From Streptococcus peroris ATCC 700780 (GTDB lineage Bacteria > Bacillota > Bacilli > Lactobacillales > Streptococcaceae), in the NCBI RefSeq assembly GCF_000187585.1, contig NZ_GL732463.1, positions 25,512-89,511 on the forward strand: a DNA stretch of 64,000 nt, written 5' to 3'. The notes beneath the pieces were generated by a model. The model did no database searches. It was not told where the DNA came from and saw only the letters and a program-made list of their open reading frames with translations. Of this stretch, positions 44,644 through 53,074 are shown one piece after another; the first letter of the stretch is position 1; each line of letters starts with the position of its first letter. The position numbers and the translations under genes are program-made.

Positions 44644-44910
44644 ATGAAAGCTATTATAACTGTAGTTGGAAAAGATAAGGGTGGAATTGTTGCAGGTGTT
44701 GCAACTAAGATTGCTGAATTAGGATTAAATATTGATGATATTTCGCAAACAGTTTTGGATGAGTTCTTCACAATGATGGCTATTGTATCTAGTGATGAAA
44801 AACAAGATTTTACTCATTTGAGAAATGAATTTGAGGATTTTGGTCAGACTTTGAATGTTAAAATCAATATTCAGAGTGCGGCTATTTTTGATGCTATGTA
44901 TAATATCTAG
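44644..44910 (+). CDS. ACT-domain protein (UPF0237 type)
   Basis: This 88-aa protein is a single ACT domain (AIITVVGKDKGGIVAGVATK, then LNIDDISQTVLDEFFTM), the fold used for amino-acid sensing. It lies nine bases upstream of a PFL-family gene, a pair conserved in many Firmicutes. A regulatory role over its partner is inferred. Confidence 0.9.
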   Translation: MKAIITVVGKDKGGIVAGVATKIAELGLNIDDISQTVLDEFFTMMAIVSSDEKQDFTHLRNEFEDFGQTLNVKINIQSAAIFDAMYNI

Positions 44911-44919
44911 GAGGCGATT

Positions 44920-46257
44920 ATGGATATTAGACAAGTTACTGAAACAATCGCCATGATTGAAGAGCAAAACTTTGATATCAGAACTATTACTATGGGGATT
45001 TCTCTTTTAGACTGTATTGACCCAGATATCAATAAGGCTGCGGATAAAATTTATAATAAAATAACTAGCAAAGCTGCCAATTTAGTAACGGTCGGTGATG
45101 AAATTGCTGCGGAACTTGGGATTCCTATTGTGAATAAACGGGTGTCTGTAACCCCGATTTCTCTGATTGGAGCAGCCACTGATGCAACAGATTATCTTCC
45201 TTTGGCAAAGGCTTTGGATAAGGCTGCCAAGGAAATTGGTGTGGATTTTATTGGAGGTTTTTCTGCCTTGGTACAAAAAGGGTACCAAAAAGGAGATGAA
45301 ATCTTGATCAACTCTATTCCTCGCGCTTTGGCTGAGACAGATAAGGTTTGTTCGTCTGTCAATATTGGTTCGACTAAGTCAGGAATTAACATGACTGCTG
45401 TAGCTGATATGGGACGTATTATTAAAGAGACGGCTGTTTTATCGGATCTTGGCGCAGCTAAGTTAGTTGTTTTTGCGAATGCAGTCGAAGACAATCCTTT
45501 TATGGCGGGAGCCTTCCATGGTGTTGGTGAAGCAGATGTTATCATCAATGTCGGTGTCTCTGGTCCGGGCGTCGTCAAACGTGCCCTTGAAAAGGTACGT
45601 GGTGAAAGTTTTGATGTAGTTGCAGAAACCGTCAAAAAGACAGCATTTAAGATTACTCGTATCGGACAACTTGTTGGTCAAATGGCTAGTGAACGGCTTG
45701 GTGTGAAATTTGGGATTGTAGATCTGAGTTTGGCACCAACCCCTGCAGTTGGAGATTCTGTGGCTCGCGTTCTTGAGGAAATGGGGCTAGAAACTGTTGG
45801 TACTCACGGGACGACTGCAGCCCTAGCTCTTTTGAATGATCAGGTGAAAAAGGGTGGAGTAATGGCTTGTAACCAAGTTGGTGGTCTATCCGGTGCTTTT
45901 ATCCCAGTTTCAGAAGATGAGGGGATGATTGCAGCCGTGCAAAATGGTTCTCTAAATCTTGAAAAATTAGAAGCTATGACCGCTATCTGTTCCGTAGGTT
46001 TAGATATGATTGCCATTCCTGAGGATACCCCTGCTGAAACGATTGCAGCTATGATTGCAGATGAGGCTGCTATAGGAGTTATCAATATGAAAACAACTGC
46101 AGTTCGTATTATTCCTAAAGGCAAAGAGGGGGATATGATTGAGTTTGGTGGCCTTTTGGGAACAGCTCCAGTTATGAAAGTCAATGGTGCTTCTTCAGCT
46201 GATTTCATTGCTCGTGGAGGTCAGATTCCAGCTCCCATTCATAGTTTTAAAAATTAA
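44920..46257 (+). CDS. PFL-family protein (UPF0210)
   Basis: This 445-aa protein belongs to the UPF0210/DUF711 family, distantly related in fold to glycyl-radical enzymes but lacking the RVxGY glycyl motif. It shows [31 protein letters not shown] residues and [16 protein letters not shown]. Function is unknown. It is coupled to the ACT gene. Its stop lies 10 bases before a perfect CiaR box that drives the downstream small RNA. Confidence 0.9.
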   Translation: MDIRQVTETIAMIEEQNFDIRTITMGISLLDCIDPDINKAADKIYNKITSKAANLVTVGDEIAAELGIPIVNKRVSVTPISLIGAATDATDYLPLAKALDKAAKEIGVDFIGGFSALVQKGYQKGDEILINSIPRALAETDKVCSSVNIGSTKSGINMTAVADMGRIIKETAVLSDLGAAKLVVFANAVEDNPFMAGAFHGVGEADVIINVGVSGPGVVKRALEKVRGESFDVVAETVKKTAFKITRIGQLVGQMASERLGVKFGIVDLSLAPTPAVGDSVARVLEEMGLETVGTHGTTAALALLNDQVKKGGVMACNQVGGLSGAFIPVSEDEGMIAAVQNGSLNLEKLEAMTAICSVGLDMIAIPEDTPAETIAAMIADEAAIGVINMKTTAVRIIPKGKEGDMIEFGGLLGTAPVMKVNGASSADFIARGGQIPAPIHSFKN

Positions 46258-46267
46258 TAAAAAATAA

Positions 46268-46300
46268 TTTAAGTTCAATTTAAGGATAAGTGTGTATACT
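46268..46300 (+). promoter_or_regulatory. CiaR box and -10 of the csRNA
   Basis: The direct repeat TTTAAG-TTCAA-TTTAAG (46268-46284) is an exact match to the CiaR consensus TTTAAG-N5-TTTAAG. TATACT (46295-46300) follows 10 bp later, the spacing known for CiaR-activated promoters, so the repeat takes the place of a -35 box. Confidence 0.85.
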
Positions 46301-46306
46301 CTAATC

Positions 46307-46404
46307 ATTAAATAAAGACCTCCTAACTTTATTTAATAGAATCCTAAACTTTTTTCATAATAATCTCCGACAAAAGCCATTCTTATGAGTGGCTTTTGTT
46401 TTAT
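46307..46404 (+). ncRNA. CiaR-dependent small RNA (csRNA family)
   Basis: A transcript of about 98 nt is predicted from the CiaR-box promoter to a terminator. It has the csRNA plan: a 5' hairpin (TTAAATAAAG / CTTTATTTAA, 46308-46336) with the anti-SD loop ACCTCCTAA, a single-stranded middle containing CATAATAATCTCC (46356-46368), and a 3' terminator (ACAAAAGCCA / TGGCTTTTGT, 46370-46399, then Ts). csRNAs of pneumococcus are 87-151 nt, controlled by the CiaRH two-component system, and repress targets such as comC by covering SD and AUG. The middle element is the exact complement of the TM2 gene start at 6503-6515. Which of the described csRNAs it matches is not resolved here. Confidence 0.82.
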
Positions 46405-46489
46405 ATTTGGGGAACAGTAGTAAATTTTCATAAAATTTGGTTATTTATTTTTTTAATGACTTTTTTACAGTACAAATAGCTTAAAACCT

Positions 46490-46525
46490 TGCTATAATTG
46501 GATTTTTGAAAATTTATGGTATAAT
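46490..46525 (+). promoter_or_regulatory. Tandem extended -10 elements before rnpA
   Basis: TGC-TATAAT (46490-46498) and TGG-TATAAT (46517-46525) lie 27 bp apart; either could start the rnpA-yidC-khpB transcript. Confidence 0.7.
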
Positions 46526-46556
46526 AGTAGTAGTTTTATTAGATGGAGTATGATTT

Positions 46557-46928
46557 TTGAGAAAAAGCTTTCGTGTAAAAAAAGAGAAAGATTTCGATGC
46601 CATATTTAAAGAGGGAGAAAGTGTAGCTAATCGAAAATTTGTTATTTATCGATTAGAGAACCAGCAACAACATTTTCGAGTAGGTTTGTCAGTTAGCAAG
46701 AAGTTAGGAAATGCTGTGACAAGGAATCAAATCAAGAGAAGAATTCGTCATGTTTTGATTGAAAATAGTAACCAGATAGTTGATAATGTGGACTTTGTTG
46801 TTATTGCTCGAAAAGGCGTTGAAACTTTAGAATATGCAGAAATCGAACAAAACTTACTTCATGTTTTGAAATTAGCAAAGATATTCCAGGAAGGAAATAG
46901 GAGTGAAGAAAAAATTACAATTGACTAG
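46557..46928 (+). CDS. rnpA: Ribonuclease P protein component
   Basis: RnpA (123 aa) binds RNase P RNA for tRNA 5' processing. It begins at TTG 46557 ([19 protein letters not shown]), after GGAG at 46545, and has the RNR motif [15 protein letters not shown]. It overlaps yidC by 26 bases. Confidence 0.95.
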   Translation: MRKSFRVKKEKDFDAIFKEGESVANRKFVIYRLENQQQHFRVGLSVSKKLGNAVTRNQIKRRIRHVLIENSNQIVDNVDFVVIARKGVETLEYAEIEQNLLHVLKLAKIFQEGNRSEEKITID

Positions 46929-47718
46929 TTTGATAGGTTTGTCCTTGTTGGTAATGACTGCTTGTGCAACTAGTGAAGTCTCTGCTGATTCAGCAGATTT
47001 TTGGAGTAAACTTGTTTATTTTTTTGCCGTAACCATTCGTTTTTTGTCATTTGATATCAGCATTGGTTTAGGAATTATCCTTTTCACAGTTTTGATTAGA
47101 ACAATACTTTTACCGGTCTTTCAAACACAAATGGTGGCATCCAGAAAAATGCAAGAAGCCCAACCTCGTATAAAAGAATTGCGCGAGCGTTATCCAGGTC
47201 GTGATATGGAAAGTCGCACTAAGTTAGATCAGGAAACACGTAAACTATTTAAAGAATTAGGGATTAAACAATCTGCAACATTTTGGCCACTATTGATTCA
47301 AATGCCAATTCTGTTGGCTCTTTTCCAAGCTTTGTCAAACGTAGATTTTCTGAAGACCGGACATTTCTTGTGGTTCAATCTAGGTGGAGCTGATACAACT
47401 TTTGTACTACCTATTTTGGCTGCCTTGTTCACATTCTTTAGTAGTTGGCTTTCAAACAAAGCCTTACCTGAGAAAAATGCTGCCATGACAGGAATGATGT
47501 ATGGAATGCCTGTTATTATCTTCTTTTTTGCAATCTCTGCACCAAGTGGTGTTGCACTTTACTGGGCGGTTTCAAATGCTTATCAAGTATTGCAGACTTA
47601 CCTTTTGAACAACCCTTTCAAAATCATTGCAGAGCGTGAAGCAGATTTGCAAGCTAAGAAGGATCTGGAATCTAAGAAAAGAAAAGCTCTAAAGAAAGCA
47701 CAGAAAAAGAAAAAGTAA
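46903..47718 (+). CDS. yidC: Membrane insertase YidC (lipoprotein)
   Basis: This 271-aa YidC/Oxa1 protein has a lipoprotein signal (about residues 1-22, lipobox VMTAC) and five membrane helices. It starts at GTG 46903 inside rnpA. The conserved core shows [13 protein letters not shown] and [18 protein letters not shown], and the C-terminal tail is basic ([13 protein letters not shown]), as in ribosome-binding YidC2-like proteins. Confidence 0.94.
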   Translation: MKKKLQLTSLIGLSLLVMTACATSEVSADSADFWSKLVYFFAVTIRFLSFDISIGLGIILFTVLIRTILLPVFQTQMVASRKMQEAQPRIKELRERYPGRDMESRTKLDQETRKLFKELGIKQSATFWPLLIQMPILLALFQALSNVDFLKTGHFLWFNLGGADTTFVLPILAALFTFFSSWLSNKALPEKNAAMTGMMYGMPVIIFFFAISAPSGVALYWAVSNAYQVLQTYLLNNPFKIIAEREADLQAKKDLESKKRKALKKAQKKKK

Positions 47719-47732
47719 GGAGGAATCTGATA

Positions 47733-48689
47733 ATGGTATTATTTACAGGTTCAACAGTTGAAGAAGCAATCCAAAAAGGATTGAATGAATTAAATATTTC
47801 AAGAATGAAAGCTCATATCAAGGTTATTTCAAAAGAGAAAAAAGGTTTCTTTGGACTTTTTGGTAAGAAACCAGCTCAAGTTGATATCGAAGCAATTAGT
47901 GAGACAACAGTTGTAAAAGCAAATCAGCAAGCGATCAAAGGTGTCCCAAAAGAAATTAATGATCAAAATGATCCAGTTAAAACAGTCAGCGAAGCAACAG
48001 TTGATTTGGGACATGTAGTTGCAGCTATCAAGAAGATTGAAGAAGAAGGCCAAGAAATTTCTGAAGATGTCAAGGCTGAAATTCTTAAGAATGATAAAGA
48101 AGCTAGCACGATTTTAGAGGAAACAGGGCATATTGCAGTTTTAAAGGAATTGCAACCTGAGGAAACACAAGAAAATACTGACGAAGAGCAAAGTAGCGAT
48201 TTAGATAATCTTGGTTTGAAAGTTGAACCAACTTATGACACTGAAAAGGTTGTTGAAGAAGTAACCAACTATGTTCAAGCAATCGTTGATGATATGGATG
48301 TTGAGGGAACCATCTCTAGCACATCTAACCGTCGCTCCATTAATATGCAAATTGACACTAACGAACCTGGTCGTATTATCGGTTACCACGGTAAGGTTTT
48401 GAAATCTCTTCAACTTCTAGCGCAAAATTACCTTTACAATCGTTATTCAAAAACTTTCTATATCACTATCAACGTAAATGACTATGTGGAACACCGTGCA
48501 GAAGTTTTGCAGAGCTATGCGCAAAAATTAGCTACACGTGTATTGGAAGAAGGCCGTAGTCAGATGACAGACCCAATGTCAAGTAGCGAGCGTAAAATTA
48601 TCCATCGTATCATTTCGCGAATGGAAGGGGTAACGAGTTACTCTGAAGGTGACGAACCAAATCGTTACGTTGTCGTTGACACAGAATAA
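47733..48689 (+). CDS. khpB: RNA-binding protein KhpB (Jag/EloR)
   Basis: KhpB (318 aa) is an RNA-binding regulator of cell elongation in pneumococcus, acting with KhpA. It has an N-terminal Jag domain (residues 1-50, KEKKGFFGLFGKKPA), a long acidic linker, a KH domain (GRIIGYHGKVLKSLQLLAQN, about residues 210-240) and an R3H domain (SSSERKIIHRIISRM). It is the last gene of rnpA-yidC-khpB. Confidence 0.94.
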   Translation: MVLFTGSTVEEAIQKGLNELNISRMKAHIKVISKEKKGFFGLFGKKPAQVDIEAISETTVVKANQQAIKGVPKEINDQNDPVKTVSEATVDLGHVVAAIKKIEEEGQEISEDVKAEILKNDKEASTILEETGHIAVLKELQPEETQENTDEEQSSDLDNLGLKVEPTYDTEKVVEEVTNYVQAIVDDMDVEGTISSTSNRRSINMQIDTNEPGRIIGYHGKVLKSLQLLAQNYLYNRYSKTFYITINVNDYVEHRAEVLQSYAQKLATRVLEEGRSQMTDPMSSSERKIIHRIISRMEGVTSYSEGDEPNRYVVVDTE

Positions 48690-48696
48690 AAAAATG

Positions 48697-48723
48697 AAAA
48701 ATCAGGTTTTTCCTGATTTTTTT
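48697..48723 (+). terminator. Terminator after khpB
   Basis: AAAAATCAGG / CCTGATTTTT with a T-rich loop and T tail. Confidence 0.88.
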
Positions 48724-48743
48724 CTAGCTAATAAAGGAGCCAT

Positions 48744-49364
48744 ATGAACGAAATAAAGAATTATCTTGCTTATCAAGGGGAACAGTATCGAAATCCAGAT
48801 AAAGCTGGAGATGAAAAGGATAAAATGCTAACCTTGCGTAAAAAAGGGCAGGAAGCACGAAAGGGATTTACTCATCTAGCTGAGTGTTTTCAAACGAAGC
48901 ATTCTGATTGGAATTTACATCCAACTAGCCAATGGATGAATCAAGCGCAGAGATTACGGCCTCACTTTTGGGCTTATTTACAGAGAGAGGGGCAGATTAC
49001 GGAACCCATGATGGCTCTTCGTTTGTATGGAAGTCAGAATAATTGGGGAATCTCTTTAGAAGTTAGTTTTATAGAGAGAAAGAAAGATGAAGCTACCTTA
49101 TCAAAACAGGCTAAAGTTTTGGATGTGCCAGTGGTTGAGGGAATCTATTATTGGGTTCAGAAAAACGATGAGAGTTATAGAGTGCAGGCTACCGAGGAGA
49201 ATAGACAACTGTTGAGACGACAATTATCTAATCAGGAGATTCGCAAGGTATTAATAAAAGCTGATGTTTCAGTAACTGATGAGGAAAGTATGGATAAAGT
49301 CTTAGAAGGACTAGATAGAGCTTTTGAAACATTATTACCTTACTACTTAGCAACTAGAAATTAG
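48744..49364 (+). CDS. Conserved-type hypothetical protein (206 aa)
   Basis: I do not recognise this protein. It is soluble, with no signal or membrane segment. The N-terminal 80 residues are helical and basic (LRKKGQEARKGFTHLAECF), and a central Trp-rich beta region follows (HPTSQWMNQAQRLRPHFW, MMALRLYGSQNNWGISLEVS, VEGIYYWVQKNDES). This pattern recalls nucleic-acid-binding or restriction-associated domains, but only weakly. The SD AAAGGAG precedes ATG 48744. It is followed by tkt with its own promoter. Confidence 0.78.
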   Translation: MNEIKNYLAYQGEQYRNPDKAGDEKDKMLTLRKKGQEARKGFTHLAECFQTKHSDWNLHPTSQWMNQAQRLRPHFWAYLQREGQITEPMMALRLYGSQNNWGISLEVSFIERKKDEATLSKQAKVLDVPVVEGIYYWVQKNDESYRVQATEENRQLLRRQLSNQEIRKVLIKADVSVTDEESMDKVLEGLDRAFETLLPYYLATRN

Positions 49365-49446
49365 CCTAATCGGCTGAGGCATTTTATAGTAAATTGTTAT
49401 ATTGCTATTCTAGCCATTTTTTCATATAATAGAAGAATAGGATACG

Positions 49447-49455
49447 TGGTATACT
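49447..49455 (+). promoter_or_regulatory. Extended -10 of tkt
   Basis: TGG-TATACT about 28 bp before the tkt ATG; a TATAAT at 49435-49440 is an alternative. Confidence 0.55.
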
Positions 49456-49482
49456 TATCACATCAAAGAGAAAGGAAATTCT

Positions 49483-51459
49483 ATGTCAAATCAATCTGTT
49501 AATGCGATTCGTTTTTTAGGTATTGACGCTATCAATAAAGCGAACTCAGGTCACCCAGGAGTGGTTATGGGGGCTGCACCGATGGCTTACAGCCTATTTA
49601 CTAAAGAACTTCGTATCAATCCAGCTCAACCAAACTGGATCAACCGCGACCGCTTTATTCTTTCAGCTGGTCATGGTTCAATGCTCCTCTATGCTCTTCT
49701 TCATCTCTCTGGATTTGAAGATGTGAGTATGGATGAAGTGAAGAGCTTCCGTCAATGGGGTTCTAAAACACCAGGTCATCCAGAATTTGGTCATACAGCA
49801 GGAGTTGATGCAACAACAGGTCCTCTAGGACAAGGGATTGCGACTGCGACAGGTTTTGCACAAGCAGAACGTTTCCTTGCAGCTAAGTACAACCGCGAAG
49901 GTTATAACATCTTTGACCACTACACATATGTTATCTGTGGAGATGGTGACTTGATGGAAGGTGTCTCAAGTGAAGCTGCATCTTATGCAGGTTTGCAAAA
50001 ACTTGACAAGCTGGTTGTTCTTTATGATTCAAATGATATCAACTTGGATGGTGAGACAAAAGATTCATTCACAGAAAGTGTTCGTGACCGTTACAATGCC
50101 TACGGTTGGCATACAGCCTTGGTTGAAGACGGAACAGACTTGGAAGCAATTCATGCGGCTATTGAAGAAGCTAAGGCTTCAGGGAAACCATCTTTGATTG
50201 AAGTGAAAACTGTCATTGGTTATGGTTCTCCAAACAAACAAGGAACTAATGCCGTACACGGTGCCCCTCTTGGAGCAGACGAAACTGCAGCAACTCGCCA
50301 AGTACTTGGTTGGAACTATGAACCATTTGAAATCCCAGCGGAAGTTTATGCTGACTTCAAAGAAAATGTGGCAGACCGAGGTGCATCAGCATATGAAGCA
50401 TGGACAAAACTAGTTGCAGATTATAAAAAAGCTCACCCAGAACTTGCTGCAGAAGTGGAAGCAATCATCGACGGACGCGATCCAGTTGAATTGACTCCAG
50501 AAGACTTCCCAGCTTTAGAAAATGGCTTCTCTCAAGCAACTCGTAACTCAAGTCAGGATGCCTTGAATGTAGTGGCTGCTAAATTGCCAACCTTCTTGGG
50601 TGGATCAGCTGACCTTGCTCATTCAAATATGACTTACATCAAAACTGACGGACTTCAGGACGATGCAAATCGCTTGAACCGTAATATCCAATTTGGTGTT
50701 CGTGAATTTGCAATGGGTACAGTTTTGAACGGAATGGCTCTTCATGGCGGACTTCGTGTTTATGGTGGAACATTCTTCGTCTTCTCAGACTATCTTAAGG
50801 CAGCGGTTCGATTGTCAGCTCTGCAAGGTCTTCCTGTAACTTATGTCTTTACCCACGATTCAATCGCTGTTGGTGAGGATGGACCAACTCATGAACCAGT
50901 CGAACACTTGGCAGGACTTCGTGCGATTCCAAACCTTAATGTTTTCCGCCCAGCAGATGCGCGTGAAACTCAAGCAGCTTGGTACCTAGCAGTGAAGAGT
51001 GAAAAGACACCAACTGCCCTTGTCTTGACTCGTCAAAACTTGACTGTTGAAGAAGGAACAGACTTTGAGAAGGTTGCAAAAGGGGCTTATGTTGTCTATG
51101 AAAATGCAGCAGACTTCGACACTATCTTGATTGCAACAGGTTCAGAAGTGAACTTAGCTGTTGCAGCCGCTAAAGAATTAGCAAGTCAAGGTGGGAAAGT
51201 CCGCGTGGTCAGCATGCCATCTACAGATGTCTTTGATGCACAAGATGCAGCCTACAAAGAAGAAATATTACCAAATGCAGTTCGTCGCCGTGTAGCTGTC
51301 GAAATGGGAGCAACCCAAAACTGGTATAAATACGTTGGCCTTGATGGAGCAGTTCTTGGTATTGATACCTTTGGAGCATCTGCCCCAGCTTCAAAAGTTT
51401 TAGCAGAGTATGGATTTACAGTTGAAAACTTGGTGAAAATTGTAAACAACTTGAAATAA
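49483..51459 (+). CDS. tkt: Transketolase
   Basis: Transketolase (658 aa) moves two-carbon units in the pentose phosphate pathway using thiamine diphosphate. It shows [20 protein letters not shown], the GHGS site, the ThDP motif [13 protein letters not shown] to DSN, and the catalytic Glu region ([10 protein letters not shown]). The pneumococcal homologue, recP, sits in the ascorbate operon; here no ula genes flank it. Confidence 0.96.
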   Translation: MSNQSVNAIRFLGIDAINKANSGHPGVVMGAAPMAYSLFTKELRINPAQPNWINRDRFILSAGHGSMLLYALLHLSGFEDVSMDEVKSFRQWGSKTPGHPEFGHTAGVDATTGPLGQGIATATGFAQAERFLAAKYNREGYNIFDHYTYVICGDGDLMEGVSSEAASYAGLQKLDKLVVLYDSNDINLDGETKDSFTESVRDRYNAYGWHTALVEDGTDLEAIHAAIEEAKASGKPSLIEVKTVIGYGSPNKQGTNAVHGAPLGADETAATRQVLGWNYEPFEIPAEVYADFKENVADRGASAYEAWTKLVADYKKAHPELAAEVEAIIDGRDPVELTPEDFPALENGFSQATRNSSQDALNVVAAKLPTFLGGSADLAHSNMTYIKTDGLQDDANRLNRNIQFGVREFAMGTVLNGMALHGGLRVYGGTFFVFSDYLKAAVRLSALQGLPVTYVFTHDSIAVGEDGPTHEPVEHLAGLRAIPNLNVFRPADARETQAAWYLAVKSEKTPTALVLTRQNLTVEEGTDFEKVAKGAYVVYENAADFDTILIATGSEVNLAVAAAKELASQGGKVRVVSMPSTDVFDAQDAAYKEEILPNAVRRRVAVEMGATQNWYKYVGLDGAVLGIDTFGASAPASKVLAEYGFTVENLVKIVNNLK

Positions 51460-51462
51460 GAA

Positions 51463-51488
51463 AAATCAGAGCTTTGCTCTGGTTTTTT
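51463..51488 (+). terminator. Terminator after tkt
   Basis: CAGAGC-TTT-GCTCTG is followed by GTTTTTT. Confidence 0.88.
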
Positions 51489-51513
51489 ATTGACCTAAAA
51501 CTAAGGTGCAATC

Positions 51514-51542
51514 TTGTAAAAAATAGTGAAATCTGATATAGT
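51514..51542 (+). promoter_or_regulatory. Promoter of yajC
   Basis: TTGTAA at 51514-51519, a 17-bp spacer, and TATAGT at 51537-51542 with a TGA extended element. Confidence 0.75.
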
Positions 51543-51574
51543 AGTTTTATCTGAATTACAAAGGAGAAAATACT

Positions 51575-51895
51575 ATGAATCCCAATTTAACATTTGTGAT
51601 TATGCTTGTAGTCATGTTTGGATTGATGTTCTTTATGCAACGTTCTCAAAAGAAACAAGCTGAAAAACGCATGGAGAGTCTCAACAAACTTCAAAAAGGC
51701 TATGAAGTCATTACCATTGGTGGTTTATACGGTACAGTTGATGAAGTTGATACTGAAAATAAAACGATCGTACTAGATGTAGACGGAGTATACTTGACTT
51801 TTGAACTTGGAGCAATCAAGTCTGTCTTGCCACTGAAAGAAGCTGTCACACCTGAAGGTACAGTTGTTGACGGCGAAAGCGCGATTGAAGAATAA
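51575..51895 (+). CDS. yajC: Sec translocase accessory subunit YajC
   Basis: YajC (106 aa) has one N-terminal membrane helix (FVIMLVVMFGLMFFMQRSQK) and the conserved MESLNKLQKGYEVITIGGLY. It associates with SecDF/YidC in export. It is monocistronic, with a terminator just after the stop. Confidence 0.93.
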   Translation: MNPNLTFVIMLVVMFGLMFFMQRSQKKQAEKRMESLNKLQKGYEVITIGGLYGTVDEVDTENKTIVLDVDGVYLTFELGAIKSVLPLKEAVTPEGTVVDGESAIEE

Positions 51896-51923
51896 AACGG
51901 GGTGGATCTCATTCCCGTTTTTC
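51894..51923 (+). terminator. Terminator after yajC
   Basis: AAACGGG / CCCGTTT with a 12-base loop and T tail. Confidence 0.78.
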
Positions 51924-51943
51924 TATGAAGATGAGGAACAATG

Positions 51944-52381
51944 ATGAAAAAGGTTGTTTTTGTTTGCCTTGGTAATATTTGCCGTAGCCCTATGGCAGAA
52001 TTTGTAATGAAATCTTTAACTGATGATTATGAGATTGAAAGTCGAGCAACTTCTTCTTGGGAGCACGGCAATCCAATTCACAAAGGAACTCAGGAAATCT
52101 TTAAAACTCATGATATTCCTTATAATTCATCAAAAGCATCACAACAAATCTCTAAGGCTGATTTTGAATATTTTGACTATATCATCGGAATGGATGAATC
52201 CAATCTTCTTGACTTGACAAAGATGTGTCCTCAGGAACATCATCATAAGATAGAGGCATTTGCTTCTGAAAGTGTTCCAGATCCATGGTATACAGGTGAT
52301 TTTGATGAAACTTATCATCGAGTTTTAGATGGCTGCAGAGCATGGCTAACTCGTTTAGAAAATGAGGCAAAAAATGGATAA
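51944..52381 (+). CDS. Low-molecular-weight protein-tyrosine phosphatase
   Basis: This 145-aa enzyme has the catalytic P-loop CLGNICRSP at about residues 7-15 and the general-acid loop VPDPWYTGDFDET near residue 110. LMW-PTPs remove phosphate from Tyr (or Arg) residues. Two adjacent ATGs exist (51941 and 51944); the second has better SD spacing. It overlaps the MORN-protein gene by eight bases and is coupled to it. Confidence 0.92.
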   Translation: MKKVVFVCLGNICRSPMAEFVMKSLTDDYEIESRATSSWEHGNPIHKGTQEIFKTHDIPYNSSKASQQISKADFEYFDYIIGMDESNLLDLTKMCPQEHHHKIEAFASESVPDPWYTGDFDETYHRVLDGCRAWLTRLENEAKNG

Positions 52382-52787
52382 TCTAAAGAAACTCTATGAT
52401 AAATACAGTGTCTATATAACACGTCCTCGTTTAGAAATTGCGACAGTAGTAGTCATAGTCCTTTGTGCAATTTTTGTATTTGTAGGGAATATGCCAAAAC
52501 AAGGAGTCTTAAAGCTAGATGGTGATTCACTTGTATATGATGGGAGCATCGTCCGTGGGAAAATGAATGGTCAAGGAACAATGACCTTCTCAAATGGCGA
52601 TACCTACACTGGGGAATTTAAAAACGGAGCATTTAACGGGCAGGGGACCTACCAAGCTAAGGATGGTTGGGTTTATGAAGGCCACTTTGTTAATGGTCAA
52701 GCCGAAGGTAAAGGGAAATTAACTACTGAGCAAGAAGTTGTTTATGAAGGTGACTTCAAGCAAGGACTATTCCAACAAGCACAATAA
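52374..52787 (+). CDS. Membrane-anchored MORN-repeat protein
   Basis: This 137-aa protein has a short cytoplasmic start, one membrane helix (about residues 23-41, IATVVVIVLCAIFVFVG) and three to four MORN repeats (GxMNGQGTMTFSNGDTYTGEF, YEGHFVNGQAEGKGKL). MORN repeats bind lipids or proteins. Its start overlaps the phosphatase stop, so the two act from one transcript. Function unknown. Confidence 0.87.
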   Translation: MDNLKKLYDKYSVYITRPRLEIATVVVIVLCAIFVFVGNMPKQGVLKLDGDSLVYDGSIVRGKMNGQGTMTFSNGDTYTGEFKNGAFNGQGTYQAKDGWVYEGHFVNGQAEGKGKLTTEQEVVYEGDFKQGLFQQAQ

Positions 52788-52811
52788 CCTCCTAACTCGG
52801 AGGTTTTTTAT
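52787..52811 (+). terminator. Terminator after the MORN gene
   Basis: AACCTCC-TAACT-CGGAGGTTTTTT forms a compact hairpin with T tail. Confidence 0.88.
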
Positions 52812-52982
52812 TAAGAAGAAAAGTAAACGTTTTCTCAAATTTGCTATTGGAAACATCATTAAAAAAGTTTGTGAAATAAAATAATTTCAATAACATTTTC
52901 ACAAAGATTAGTAAAAGAGTGCATAAAAACAGTAACTTAATAAAAAATTCACAATAAAATGAAAATTCTTTGTGAAATACCT

Positions 52983-52998
52983 ATGAAACTGTTTACAA
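52983..52998. promoter_or_regulatory. cre-like site at the adhE -35
   Basis: ATGAAACTGTTTACAA matches WTGNAANCGNWNNCAW except for T in place of the central C. It overlaps the -35 hexamer, which would suit CcpA repression. Confidence 0.35.
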
Positions 52999-53020
52999 AG
53001 TATAAAAAAATTGTTATAAT
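52992..53020 (+). promoter_or_regulatory. adhE promoter
   Basis: TTTACA at 52992-52997, a 17-bp spacer, and TATAAT at 53015-53020 with a TGT extended element. Confidence 0.8.
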
Positions 53021-53024
53021 GAAC

Positions 53025-53042
53025 TTGTGAAAAAATTAACAA
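53025..53042. promoter_or_regulatory. Rex-like operator at the adhE transcription start
   Basis: TTGTGAAAAAATTAACAA matches the Rex plan TTGTGA-N6-TCACAA at 11 of 12 defined bases. It covers the predicted start site (about 53027), ideal for NADH-responsive repression. Rex control of adhE is established in pneumococcus. Confidence 0.65.
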
Positions 53043-53074
53043 AGGGTTTTCCCTTAAAGACAATGGAGGAAAAT

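Noticed and set aside
52818..52836. cre-like sequence around AAACGTTTTC
   Set aside because: Two mismatches to the consensus and too far (about 190 bp) from the adhE start to be convincing.
53027..53074. GTG start of a longer AdhE
   Set aside because: It coincides with the predicted transcription start and Rex site; ATG 53075 has a good SD and the family length (883 aa).
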